DNA from: Enterobacter sp. CC120223-11
Lineage (GTDB): Bacteria > Pseudomonadota > Gammaproteobacteria > Enterobacterales > Enterobacteriaceae
Direction: 5' to 3'
NCBI RefSeq assembly: GCF_900215375.1
Contig: NZ_OBEF01000006.1
Location: 1 to 64,000, forward strand
Length of the DNA: 64,000 bases
In this document: positions 55,294 through 63,830 of the stretch, in pieces
Numbering within the stretch: position 1 is the stretch's first letter
Layout of the letters: each line of letters starts with the position of its first letter
Made by a program: the position numbers and the translations under genes
The notes under the pieces: generated by a model
The model's input: only the letters and a program-made list of their open reading frames with translations
Database searches by the model: none
What the model was told of the DNA's origin: nothing

Positions 55294-56472
55294 TTAGGCG
55301 GAGACTCCCGCCTTTTGCAACAGCGCATTCGCCACCGTATACACTTCTTCAATCAACACGCTATCGTTCTGCGCGACCGACGGGGATTGGCTCTGCACCT
55401 GCATGACAGGATCGCTTATCAGGGCGCGCAGCTCCCGTGAAGAGCGGGCGCAGCGTTGAGCCATCTCACGTGAACTCACGGCAAAAACGCCCTCTTCATC
55501 GTGCAGCGAATAGCTGTAGGCGCGGCTCGCAAGCTGCACCAGTGCGCCCGCACTGTCGGCTGTTTGCTGGGCCGCCTGTTGCAACACCTGCATAGCCTGC
55601 GCCACGTTAATTACGCTTTCAGCAAGCATTGCGATGCGATTAGCGTTCTGTTCCGGGGCGCAGAGCAGCCGTTCATTTTTCTGCGCAACGTCTGTGGCAG
55701 CCCGAGCAATCACGGCAATATGCTCGCCCATTTCTTTGACCAACGACGGCAGCTGCGCGCCCTGCTCGCGCAGGCTCTCCACTTCACTTTTCAGCAGCGT
55801 GGGCAACTCTTCATTCATGCGGGTCAAATGCTGATTGAGACTGCGCAATAGCGTCAGGGTCGAAACCAGCAGCAGCGTCGCCACCGGCCACGGCTTGTGC
55901 AGGATCCCGCCGGAGCTTTCGGCCAGACGGCGTGATGGCATGTCGATAGCCACCAGCCAGCTACTTTCAGGAATGGGCTGCACAATCAGCGTATGCTCCC
56001 CGCTCGCGGAGCGAAACCGCGTCTGGCGCAATCCCTCACCGGCCTGGGCCAGCAGCCCGCGCAGCGGTACCGCCATCGGCAGTTCAAGCTCGCCGGGTGT
56101 GGCAATGCCGGATGCCTCACCCACCACGCCGCCGGTCCCATCGACCAGCCACACGCGGCCGCCGAGGCGTTCACCCATCTCCTTGACCAGCGCATTGAAA
56201 AAATGACGAGGGAGGCTGGTCTCTTCCGGAAATTCCCCCTGACCCGGAGCGACTCTCTCCAGTGCGTAACTTTTCAGCGTCACCACGCTTTCGGTCATTG
56301 AACGCTGCTGCGCCTCAACGCGGTCAAGCTGTTCACGCAGCTGGACGGCCAGCGCATCCACCTGAGAGCGAAGCCGCACGCCCTCCGATTTGATCACGCG
56401 CGGCATCACGCCATACTGGATGGCGATCAACAGCCCGATAAAAACAAAGACAAGGATAACTGTGAGGATCAT
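55294..56472 (-). CDS. Chemoreceptor-like protein with an eroded signalling domain
   Basis: A 392-residue membrane protein. A membrane helix at about 4-20, a periplasmic coiled segment and Cache-like domain (RVWLVDGTGGVVGEASG near 105; ESSWLVAIDMPS near 168), a second membrane helix near 195-210, then a helical cytoplasmic part. That part keeps a recognisable relic of the chemoreceptor tip: LASRAYSYSLHDEEG and VFAVSSREMAQRCARSSREL align with [16 protein letters not shown] and [20 protein letters not shown], but the near-invariant contact residues are replaced. There is no HAMP and no NWETF tail. It may be a degenerate receptor or a decoy/adaptor. It lies between fliC and the cargo module. Confidence 0.7.
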   Translation of the reverse strand: MILTVILVFVFIGLLIAIQYGVMPRVIKSEGVRLRSQVDALAVQLREQLDRVEAQQRSMTESVVTLKSYALERVAPGQGEFPEETSLPRHFFNALVKEMGERLGGRVWLVDGTGGVVGEASGIATPGELELPMAVPLRGLLAQAGEGLRQTRFRSASGEHTLIVQPIPESSWLVAIDMPSRRLAESSGGILHKPWPVATLLLVSTLTLLRSLNQHLTRMNEELPTLLKSEVESLREQGAQLPSLVKEMGEHIAVIARAATDVAQKNERLLCAPEQNANRIAMLAESVINVAQAMQVLQQAAQQTADSAGALVQLASRAYSYSLHDEEGVFAVSSREMAQRCARSSRELRALISDPVMQVQSQSPSVAQNDSVLIEEVYTVANALLQKAGVSA

Positions 56473-56607
56473 TGAACAAATACCTGTGAATACACGGCAG
56501 CACGGTGCTGCCTCTACAGGGGTATTTTATTATGTCGGGAAGGAGAAACTGACGGGAAATGCGCGGCTTGAACCGCCAATAAGCGCGCACTTTTGCGACA
56601 CGATACC

Positions 56608-57096
56608 TCAGTGGACAAAAACGATTTTCCGCGCATTGAGACCACGCTTTATCAGCCAGCCGTCCAGGCTAAAACGAACCCCGCCCTCGATCATGAGCAT
56701 CAGGCAGATAAGCATATACAGCGGCTCCGGCAGGTAGAGCAGCCAGCTGTACCTGGTGAGCAGATTCTGCCCGCCAGGAATGGTGTGAATGCCTACCGTC
56801 AGCAGCGCCACGGTACTGATAATAAACAGCACCAGCGCGCTCAGGCGGGTCAGCAGCCCCAGCGCCATTGTCAGGCCCAGCATGCATTCGCAGGCCGACA
56901 CGAACACCGCCATTATCGCCGGGAAGGGGATCCCGGCATCGGTCAGCGTTTCCAGCATCAGCATCTGGTTTTCGGGTACAAACAGCTTGTTAAATCCGGA
57001 GGCGAAGAAAAACAGCCCCAGCGCAACGCGCGCCAGCATCAGTGGAAAGGTGGTAATAGCCGTGTTGGTTTGAATCAGGCGTTTAAAAGGGAGCAT
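56608..57096 (-). CDS. DoxX-family membrane protein
   Basis: A 162-residue protein with four membrane helices and the DoxX signature LMLARVALGLFFFASGFNKL near residue 20, followed by GIPFPAIMAVFVSACECMLG. DoxX proteins occur in membrane redox or quinone-linked complexes, and many are uncharacterised. It lies alone 135 bases upstream of the receptor-like gene on the same strand. No flagellar role is known for the family, so it is best seen as cargo within the locus. Confidence 0.85.
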   Translation of the reverse strand: MLPFKRLIQTNTAITTFPLMLARVALGLFFFASGFNKLFVPENQMLMLETLTDAGIPFPAIMAVFVSACECMLGLTMALGLLTRLSALVLFIISTVALLTVGIHTIPGGQNLLTRYSWLLYLPEPLYMLICLMLMIEGGVRFSLDGWLIKRGLNARKIVFVH

Positions 57097-57753
57097 GATC
57101 TGTCCTTAGGGTGCAACGTCCGTAGCGTTAAAAGCGTAGCTCTGCGTCGGAAATAACCGCGGGGCATACTTCAGAAAACGTAATTAATCGGCAGAAGTTT
57201 GCCTTAAGTATAGTTTTTCCACCCCTCGGTGCAACCTCATGACGCGCATTCCGCGAGATAATAACCATATTTAATAAATGGTTAATTTATTAATTAATAT
57301 TAATATCGTGAAAGGCCCGCGAATAACCCAACAGGTCGTAACTCCGCAGACCTTCGTTCGAAAATTGCTCGTCAGGTCAGCCAGAGAATGTAAGTGAATA
57401 CCAACTTTCGCTAAATCCCCGGCACAATAGCCGTTGTCTATAGTTATTACAAAACAACCCTCTACCTTTGACGTAGCTGGCTGCAAACGTGCCATCAGGT
57501 GTACAACCCCGGGTGCGGGTGTTAACTTTATTAATCAAGAGAATGTCAGAAGCGCGATGCGGGAAAACCTTTCCCGGTGAATTTAATAACCTTAATAGTA
57601 CTGTGACACCCCTTTTGCGATGGTTGAAAAAAAACGATGTAAGACATAAAAAGCTGGCTCTTATCCACACCGTTAATAAGGAACGGTTATCACGATTAAT
57701 AAAATCAACAACAACTCATTATAAAAATTTTTAATCAGAAGAATCAGAAAACT
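57097..57753. other. AT-rich intergenic region upstream of the MarT-like regulator
   Basis: These 657 bases lie between the divergent doxX and marT-like genes. About 57260-57305 and 57690-57735 are very AT-rich, with repeated TTAAT motifs. Several short reading frames exist on both strands but none has a ribosome site or recognisable product. The composition differs from the flagellar genes and would suit H-NS silencing of horizontally acquired cargo; this is inference. No clear promoter boxes could be assigned. Confidence 0.5.
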
Positions 57754-58605
57754 ATGCTTAACAACATTGCGATTGGATCGTCGGCCACGCTGGATATGCA
57801 AACCCGGACGCTGACCCGACGACAGGACGGCGAGAGCGTGACCCTACCCGCCTCCGCCTGTCTGTGCCTGGAGGCGTTAATCAGGGCGAGAGGAGAAGTC
57901 CTCTCTCAGGAACAGCTGATGGACATCGGCTGGCGCAGCGCCGGCGTCGAAGTCACCGAAAATAGCGTGCGGGTGATGATCAATAAGCTGCGCCGGGCGC
58001 TCAATACCCTCGACCTTCAGGACAGCGTCACGCTGTTGGCCGTGACCCGCAGCGGTTACCGGCTGATTGTCAGAGAGAGTGAATCCAACGACACGCCACT
58101 CTCTACCGCAGCACCTGTCCCCGCGGCTACTCAGCCCGAACAGGTCAGTGTGCCCAAGCCAACTGAGCCACCCACTTCCCGTGAGCCAGAAGCGCCCGTC
58201 ATCGTGGCACCGGTACAAGAGCGTCGCCGCAAATGGGCCCCACGGGTCATTGCCGCCATCGCCGGAGCCATCGCCGGGCTGGCTGTCGCCATGACCGTTC
58301 ACACGCTGTATATCGTTCAGCCAGAAGACGTTGAATTCGTGCCCTGGCACGGACCGGGGATCCCGGCAGGCGCAGAGGTCAGAGTGCAAAAAGAGAATCA
58401 GAATCAGCAGGCAATGATTGAAGCCACGCTTGAGACATATAAAAAACACGTCCTCGACAAACGCCCCACGGAAAAACCGGCCAAAGTGCTTTACGTCACC
58501 ATTGGTTCATCGCGCATCAATAAACATCTGGGGCTAATCGCCTGCCAACAACCGTTTCAGGGCTCAAACAATGACTGTGAATCGTTCTATTTTCGCTTTT
58601 ATTAA
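57754..58605 (+). CDS. Membrane-anchored winged-helix regulator (CadC/MarT-like)
   Basis: A 283-residue ToxR/CadC-type regulator. The N-terminal OmpR-type winged helix (about 10-108) shows LCLEALIRARGEVLSQEQLM and NSVRVMINKLRRALNTL, then a Pro/Thr-rich linker (115-160), one membrane helix (VIAAIAGAIAGLAVAMTVHT, near 165-185) and a short periplasmic tail with cysteines (IACQQPF, NDCESF). It overlaps a FidL-like gene by 35 bases. In Salmonella SPI-3, MarT is such a regulator, lies beside fidL, and activates the autotransporter gene misL; the same trio is present here. Confidence 0.85.
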   Translation: MLNNIAIGSSATLDMQTRTLTRRQDGESVTLPASACLCLEALIRARGEVLSQEQLMDIGWRSAGVEVTENSVRVMINKLRRALNTLDLQDSVTLLAVTRSGYRLIVRESESNDTPLSTAAPVPAATQPEQVSVPKPTEPPTSREPEAPVIVAPVQERRRKWAPRVIAAIAGAIAGLAVAMTVHTLYIVQPEDVEFVPWHGPGIPAGAEVRVQKENQNQQAMIEATLETYKKHVLDKRPTEKPAKVLYVTIGSSRINKHLGLIACQQPFQGSNNDCESFYFRFY

Positions 58606-59095
58606 GTCGCCGCTGACGCTGTTGTTTATCGGTGGATTTGTGGCAGCTTTTGGGGCGTATGCACTGCGTTCGATATACAGCACGCCACTGAAGTCCCAGT
58701 GCGTCGCGCCCATATCCTTTTATGCCATTCAGGATGACAACCATGCGGTACTCACGCGGGGTGTTTACCGGACGTATCGGGCGGGACTTAATGAAGGTCG
58801 CGTGACGTTTATCGGTAGCATCGAGCACTTCGGCGGGACGAAGGAGCCTGAGCCGCCGATTCCCGTACAGCGTGAAGTGACTTTTGACGGTAGCTTTAGC
58901 GGCAACCTGCTGCATATGGTGGTCACCGGGCAGCATCGTCGCATCGGGGATCAAAGTTCTGACCGGGACGTTAAGGATTTTGTGTTCCCACAGATAGGCC
59001 ACGGTGATACCAGCAATACGTTCCTCTATCTGCTGGATGGCAAGGTGCTGGCGACAGGAACAGAAACCGTGCCACGCGTCGCCTGTATCAACTGA
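58571..59095 (+). CDS. FidL-like membrane protein
   Basis: A 174-residue protein with one N-terminal membrane helix (SPLTLLFIGGFVAAFGAYAL, near 13-32) and a periplasmic domain beginning with a cysteine (KSQCVAPISFYA) and ending in another (RVACIN). By its overlap with a CadC/MarT-type gene, size and topology it belongs to the FidL-like proteins found beside such regulators. It probably modulates the regulator's periplasmic sensing domain, as small membrane partners do for ToxR-like proteins; this is inference. Confidence 0.72.
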   Translation: MTVNRSIFAFIKSPLTLLFIGGFVAAFGAYALRSIYSTPLKSQCVAPISFYAIQDDNHAVLTRGVYRTYRAGLNEGRVTFIGSIEHFGGTKEPEPPIPVQREVTFDGSFSGNLLHMVVTGQHRRIGDQSSDRDVKDFVFPQIGHGDTSNTFLYLLDGKVLATGTETVPRVACIN

Positions 59096-59113
59096 TCGTC
59101 GCCGTGAGGGCTA

Positions 59114-61939
59114 TCACCAGTTAACTCGCACCCCGAGCGTACCGGAATAGTCCTCACGGTGCTGACTGTCCATATCGTTGGTGTGACTCACGGCGATATT
59201 GAGCCAGGCGTTATGGGCAAGTTTAGCCGTCATCCCGGCTCCGACCTCCAGCGACGTGCTTTCATACTGCGCACCGACTTTATCGCTGCCAATGTTCACC
59301 CCGCCCGCGTTCTGGAAATCGTGCCACAGGTTCACTTTCAGATACGGTTCGAAACCGTCGTAATTACCCACCAGACGCGTACCTAACCGCCCGGTGTAGC
59401 GCTCGCCGTCATCCCAGCGGATTTGTGCAATCCCATCGTCGATATCGTCCATCGACACGTGCTGACCGATAAACTGCGCCTGCGGCTCCAGCGACCAGCG
59501 TTCGCTGAGGGCAAACGGATAACCGGCCTCCAGCGAACCGGTGAACATTCTGCCTTTACTGTCGCCCCCGACGTTGCGGATGGAGTTCAGTGACCCGTCA
59601 AGCCAGGTGTACATCGCCACCGCATCCAGATACGCGTTATTGGCCAGCATGTGCGTCCAGTAGCCGCCGACGCTATTGCCGTTCATTTTCAGCTTCCCGG
59701 CGCGGCTGCCGTCGAAGCCGAGGATCAGCCCGTTCACATCGCCATCGGCGTAGCTGTAGCTGTAAAACAGTCCGGCGTGGTCACGCTGGCCGTCGTCATA
59801 CTTATGCGACCACAGATCCTGCCCGACCTGCACGCCGCTCAGGCTGCCGTCAAACGCGGGATGAGCGTCACCTGACCAGCTCTGCTCATGATGCAGCCCC
59901 CAGACTCTACCCCAGGTGCCAGGGAAATCGCCGTTCTCCGTCAGGGCTATCTGCGAGCCCTGACGCTCGTGGAAGGTGCTCACCGTTTGCAGTCCCATAT
60001 TCAGCACCACGGGCACGACAGCGCTGTAGAGCGGCGTTTCCGGGCGATAAATAGGGACAGGAGAATCACCGGGCGAAACCTCAGGCAGCGTCGGGCTGCC
60101 CGGCGCGGGCTGCGGCACGGGAATGGTTTCCCCTGGCGTGCCCGGCTGCCCCGGTTCCCCTGGCGTGCCCGGCTGACCTGGTTCACCCGGCGTGCCAGGC
60201 TCGCCGGGCGTGCCTGGATCACCCGGCGAACCCGGTTCAGAAGGGGGTGCCGGAGGCGCGATCAGCTCGTTGCGCAGATACCAGTTGTCTTCACTCCCCT
60301 GGGTCACCCCTCCGCGGAACAGGACGTATTCATAGGCCCCCGCAGAAACAGAACCGCCGCGCAGAGAGAAGGCCGAAGAGGTCGTGGTGGCGTTGTTGAT
60401 CGCCGAAACCAGCTCAATACCATTCCCGGTCGTATTCGCCCCTTGGCCGTTGATGTTAGTCAGCTGGATTTGCGTGCTGCCGCTGGCTTCGCCGCCAGAA
60501 ATAATCAGGCGATCCGTCGGTGAACTGTCGTCGCCGAGTTCGGTTTGCAGTTTCAGGATCGCGTCATTGCCCACGTAATTGCCGTGAATGGTCAGGCTGT
60601 CGCTGAGGCTGTCGCCGCCGTTGGTAAGGTCGATGGTGCCGCTATTGTTGACGGTCACCGCCTGTCCGGCGGAATAGGCCGTGATTTCTGAAGCACCAAG
60701 TTCACCGCCATAAAGCGTGCTGCTCTCATCAACAGTCAGCGTCCCCGTTTCGCTGTCGCTGTCGCCCAACGTCAACGCGGTATCCAGCGTCAGCGTCGAG
60801 CCGTTCTGCAGATTCACCGTTTCCCAGTTGCTGAACCGCGAAGGATTATCCGCCTGCGCGTTATCAAACGTCAGCGTGTCAACGCCCGTGCCACCATCCA
60901 GTGACGGCACGGTGGCTATCTGACTGACATCGAGATTGCGCAGCGTGGCGGTGTCGTTGTCCGCAGCCATCTGCACCGCGCCCCGCAGCACGCCGCCGTC
61001 TTCCCACAGGAAGGTATCGTTGCCGGTGCTCATCAGAATTTGACCGTTTACCGTGCCGCCACGGATTGTCACGATATCCGTTCCGCCGCTGACGCTGATA
61101 TTACCGCCAATAGTCCCATCGGTCAGGGTGATGGTGTCATTGCCAAACCCGGTAACCAGGTTCGCAACAATCCGCCCACCGGACATATCAAAAATATTGT
61201 TATCAAGCTTCATGTCCACGCGGCCGATGCTGCCGCCGCTCATGCTCGCCACGTCGCCGTCGATAAACGCGCCGGTGATGGTGCCGCCGGTCATGGTAAA
61301 GGTGTCGCGGTTATCGCCCTGCGCCAGGCCGTCGATGCGCCCGCCGGTCATCACGAAATCATCAATGCCCGCCCCTTGCGAAATCGTGCCGCTGACGACC
61401 CCGCTGTTAATGACCGTCCGATCCGCCCCGCTGCCCTGATCGATATTGCCGTTGATCTGGCCGTTGTTCATGGTGAAAGTATCGTTGCCGGAACCAAAGT
61501 TCACCGCCCCGCTCACCGTGCCGCTATTGGTGAACGCATTATTGCCGCTGCCGTTGAACTGCACGGCGGTGCCGGAAGCGTTGGCGATAATGCCGCTGTT
61601 GTTGAGCACGCTGGAACCATTGCGAAACAGAATGCCATCGGCAAGTATCCCGGCGTTAGTCACCGTGCTGCCATCGCCCAGCGAAACCGAGGGGCCGCTG
61701 GCAACATCGATCCGGCTGCCCGAATTATTGTTGACCGTCACGCCCGTTACGCCGTTGGCGCTAACCACCGCAGTCGTTTGTGGATTGGGGAGAGTATTCG
61801 TGCAGGTGACCGTCTGGCCGCTGGCGGGGCTTACATCATCGCAAGCGGCTCTGACAGGCTGAAGGCTCAGCAAGGCCAACGTGAGGCCAGCCGCAACGGG
61901 GGTCAAGATCCAGCTTGTGGAAGAGGGAGTTTTCGCCAT
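59114..61939 (-). CDS. Type V autotransporter adhesin, MisL-like
   Basis: A 941-residue type Va autotransporter. Signal peptide (ILTPVAAGLTLALLSLQPVRA, cleavage near residue 32); a passenger (32-560) of beta-helix repeats such as GNDTFTMNNGQINGNI and DTFTMTGGTITGAF; a collagen-like linker of PGT/PGEPGQ repeats (about 565-621); and a C-terminal beta barrel (about 670-941) ending in VRVNW with the terminal aromatic needed for insertion. No catalytic triad is evident, so adhesion is the likely role. It is convergent with the marT/fidL-like pair and starts 83 bp after fliR on the same strand, with no strong terminator between, so it may be co-read with fliOPQR. Confidence 0.9.
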   Translation of the reverse strand: MAKTPSSTSWILTPVAAGLTLALLSLQPVRAACDDVSPASGQTVTCTNTLPNPQTTAVVSANGVTGVTVNNNSGSRIDVASGPSVSLGDGSTVTNAGILADGILFRNGSSVLNNSGIIANASGTAVQFNGSGNNAFTNSGTVSGAVNFGSGNDTFTMNNGQINGNIDQGSGADRTVINSGVVSGTISQGAGIDDFVMTGGRIDGLAQGDNRDTFTMTGGTITGAFIDGDVASMSGGSIGRVDMKLDNNIFDMSGGRIVANLVTGFGNDTITLTDGTIGGNISVSGGTDIVTIRGGTVNGQILMSTGNDTFLWEDGGVLRGAVQMAADNDTATLRNLDVSQIATVPSLDGGTGVDTLTFDNAQADNPSRFSNWETVNLQNGSTLTLDTALTLGDSDSETGTLTVDESSTLYGGELGASEITAYSAGQAVTVNNSGTIDLTNGGDSLSDSLTIHGNYVGNDAILKLQTELGDDSSPTDRLIISGGEASGSTQIQLTNINGQGANTTGNGIELVSAINNATTTSSAFSLRGGSVSAGAYEYVLFRGGVTQGSEDNWYLRNELIAPPAPPSEPGSPGDPGTPGEPGTPGEPGQPGTPGEPGQPGTPGETIPVPQPAPGSPTLPEVSPGDSPVPIYRPETPLYSAVVPVVLNMGLQTVSTFHERQGSQIALTENGDFPGTWGRVWGLHHEQSWSGDAHPAFDGSLSGVQVGQDLWSHKYDDGQRDHAGLFYSYSYADGDVNGLILGFDGSRAGKLKMNGNSVGGYWTHMLANNAYLDAVAMYTWLDGSLNSIRNVGGDSKGRMFTGSLEAGYPFALSERWSLEPQAQFIGQHVSMDDIDDGIAQIRWDDGERYTGRLGTRLVGNYDGFEPYLKVNLWHDFQNAGGVNIGSDKVGAQYESTSLEVGAGMTAKLAHNAWLNIAVSHTNDMDSQHREDYSGTLGVRVNW

Positions 61940-62022
61940 GTCGCCACCTGCATGTCTTATTCTTTATCATTAAGATTTAGTAGCTAATAGCGAGACAGGC
62001 AACAAACGGAGCGGATTGTCCG

Positions 62023-62802
62023 TTACAGGAAGGCCATCACCAGCGCAGAAATCGCATCAAATCCCGTCGCCATCAGGCGTTCAAAGAACGGGGCCAGCGT
62101 TTGTGCGATCAGAAACAGCGCCACCATACCCACGCTGAGGGTCAGCGGAAAGCCCACCACGAAGATAGAGAGCTGCGGCGTCAGGCGATTCAGCAGCCCG
62201 AGCGTGAAGTTAATGCACAGCAGCAGCGCGATAATCGGCAATCCGAGCATCAGGCCCTGGCTGAAGATAAGCCCGGCATGGCTGAATACCGCAAGAAAGC
62301 CCCCGGCGTGCAGCGGCGCGGCGTTGACCGGCAGCGCCTGAAAGGTATCGGCCAGTACCGACAGCAGCCAGAGATGGCCGTTGAAGGTGAGAAACAGCAG
62401 CGTGACCAGCAGGTTCAGAAAGCGGGAGATAACCGGGCTGTTACCGCTGCCGGGATCGAAAAAGGTCGCAAACGAGAGGCCCATCTGCATGCCGATAATC
62501 TCACCGGCAAGGCGCACCGCCGCGAAGATAAACTGCAGCGTCAGCCCCATCGCCGCCCCGATAACAACCTGCTTGGCGACTACCCAAAGGCCGGTCCAGG
62601 AGTAGAGCCCAATCTGCGCGTCGGGGGTGCTGTCGCCCATCAGCAGAGCAATCATCAGCGCCAGTCCGGCACGCAGGCGGCGGCTCACTGCTTTCTCGCC
62701 AAAAATGGGTGCCACATGCAGCAGCGCTGCCACGCGGGCCAGGATGAAAAAGTAGTGGCTGATCAGCCCGTAAAGCTGATCGAGGGGAAGTCCAAATGCC
62801 AT
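62023..62802 (-). CDS. fliR: Flagellar export apparatus protein FliR
   Basis: A 259-residue export-gate protein with about six membrane segments. Conserved parts include FAAVRLAGEIIGMQMGLSFA (near 90) and LTPQLSIFVVGFPLTLSVGM (near 205). It forms the FliP5Q4R1 channel core with FliP and FliQ. The ATG overlaps the fliQ stop. It ends the fliOPQR block and is followed by the autotransporter gene. Confidence 0.95.
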   Translation of the reverse strand: MAFGLPLDQLYGLISHYFFILARVAALLHVAPIFGEKAVSRRLRAGLALMIALLMGDSTPDAQIGLYSWTGLWVVAKQVVIGAAMGLTLQFIFAAVRLAGEIIGMQMGLSFATFFDPGSGNSPVISRFLNLLVTLLFLTFNGHLWLLSVLADTFQALPVNAAPLHAGGFLAVFSHAGLIFSQGLMLGLPIIALLLCINFTLGLLNRLTPQLSIFVVGFPLTLSVGMVALFLIAQTLAPFFERLMATGFDAISALVMAFL

Positions 62803-63071
62803 TAGCCGATGGTGTAAGGCAGAGAGAGAAACAGCGCGCGGGTGTATTCAATGAACATGTTCATCATCCATGGCCCCAGCGCCACCGCCACGCCAACAAT
62901 CATCAGCACTTTGGGGATAAAGCTCATGGTCATTTCGTTAATCTGGGTCGCCGCCTGAAAAATACTGACGATAAGACCGGTAAACAGCGCCACCAGCAGC
63001 AGCGGACCGGAGACCATCAGGCCGATTTTGATGGCCTGCATACCCAGCACCATCACGCTTTCGGGAGTCAT
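62802..63071 (-). CDS. fliQ: Flagellar export apparatus protein FliQ
   Basis: An 89-residue protein (same length as E. coli) with two membrane helices: PLLLVALFTGLIVSIFQAAT, then VLMIVGVAVALGPWMMNMFI. The start at ATG 63071 gives the family N-terminus MTPESVMVLGMQAIK; an 11-codon upstream extension overlaps the end of fliP and is not supported. Confidence 0.95.
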   Translation of the reverse strand: MTPESVMVLGMQAIKIGLMVSGPLLLVALFTGLIVSIFQAATQINEMTMSFIPKVLMIVGVAVALGPWMMNMFIEYTRALFLSLPYTIG

Positions 63072-63081
63072 CGTCGGTTCC

Positions 63082-63828
63082 TCAACTGTAGAAACTTTGG
63101 GCAAGCGAGCCCATCAGCAGCTGCCAGCCGTCCACCAGCACGAACAGCATTAGTTTGAAAGGCAGCGCAATCGTCGTAGGCGGCACCATCATCATCCCGA
63201 GCGCCATCAGAATGCTGGCAACCACCAGGTCGATAATCAGGAACGGAATAAAGATGGTGAAGCCAATCTGGAAGGCGGTTTTCAGCTCGCTGGTGACGAA
63301 CGCCGGCACCAGGATGCTCAGCGGGACCGCTTCCGGCCCGTCAATCGCATCGGATTTGGCGATTTTGGCAAACATCGCCAGGTCGCTCTCCCGGGTCTGA
63401 TCCAGCATAAAGCTCTTGAGCGGCTTCACGCCCTCTGTCAGCGCCGTTTCCATGGTGATGGCGTTGTTTTGCAGCGGCAGCCAGGCCTTGTCGTAAATCT
63501 GATTAAACACCGGAGACATCACGTAGAAGGTCAAAAACAGCGCCAGCCCGACCACCACCTGATTCGGCGGTGCGGTCGGCGTGCCCAGCGCGTTTCGCAG
63601 CAGGCCCAGCACGATGATGATGCGGGTAAAGCCGGTCATCATCAGCAGCGCTGCGGGAATAAAGGTAAAGCCACTCAGCAGAACTAAGGTCTGTACCGGC
63701 AGTGACCACCCTTCTTCCCCCATCGGGCGACCAAGAATGATATCGCTGTTGGCCGCAAACGCGCCAACGGCAGGCAGCAGCAGGCCGACGCCCAGCAGCA
63801 GGGCTCTGAGTGTATTTCGGGAAATCAT
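63082..63828 (-). CDS. fliP: Flagellar export apparatus protein FliP
   Basis: A 248-residue FliP with a cleavable signal peptide ([18 protein letters not shown], cleavage near residue 25) and four membrane helices. Hallmarks are [24 protein letters not shown] (near 66-88, in two parts) and [20 protein letters not shown] (near 197). It is the main channel component of the export gate. Confidence 0.96.
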   Translation of the reverse strand: MISRNTLRALLLGVGLLLPAVGAFAANSDIILGRPMGEEGWSLPVQTLVLLSGFTFIPAALLMMTGFTRIIIVLGLLRNALGTPTAPPNQVVVGLALFLTFYVMSPVFNQIYDKAWLPLQNNAITMETALTEGVKPLKSFMLDQTRESDLAMFAKIAKSDAIDGPEAVPLSILVPAFVTSELKTAFQIGFTIFIPFLIIDLVVASILMALGMMMVPPTTIALPFKLMLFVLVDGWQLLMGSLAQSFYS

Positions 63829-63830
63829 GA

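Noticed and set aside
56473-56607. CCCGACAT upstream of the receptor-like gene considered as a sigma-28 -10 box
   Set aside because: It matches poorly and there is no TAAA-like -35 at 15 bases.
57377-57734. Short frames of 81-97 codons on both strands upstream of the MarT-like gene
   Set aside because: They overlap one another, lack ribosome sites, and have no recognisable domains; most likely leader or regulatory DNA.
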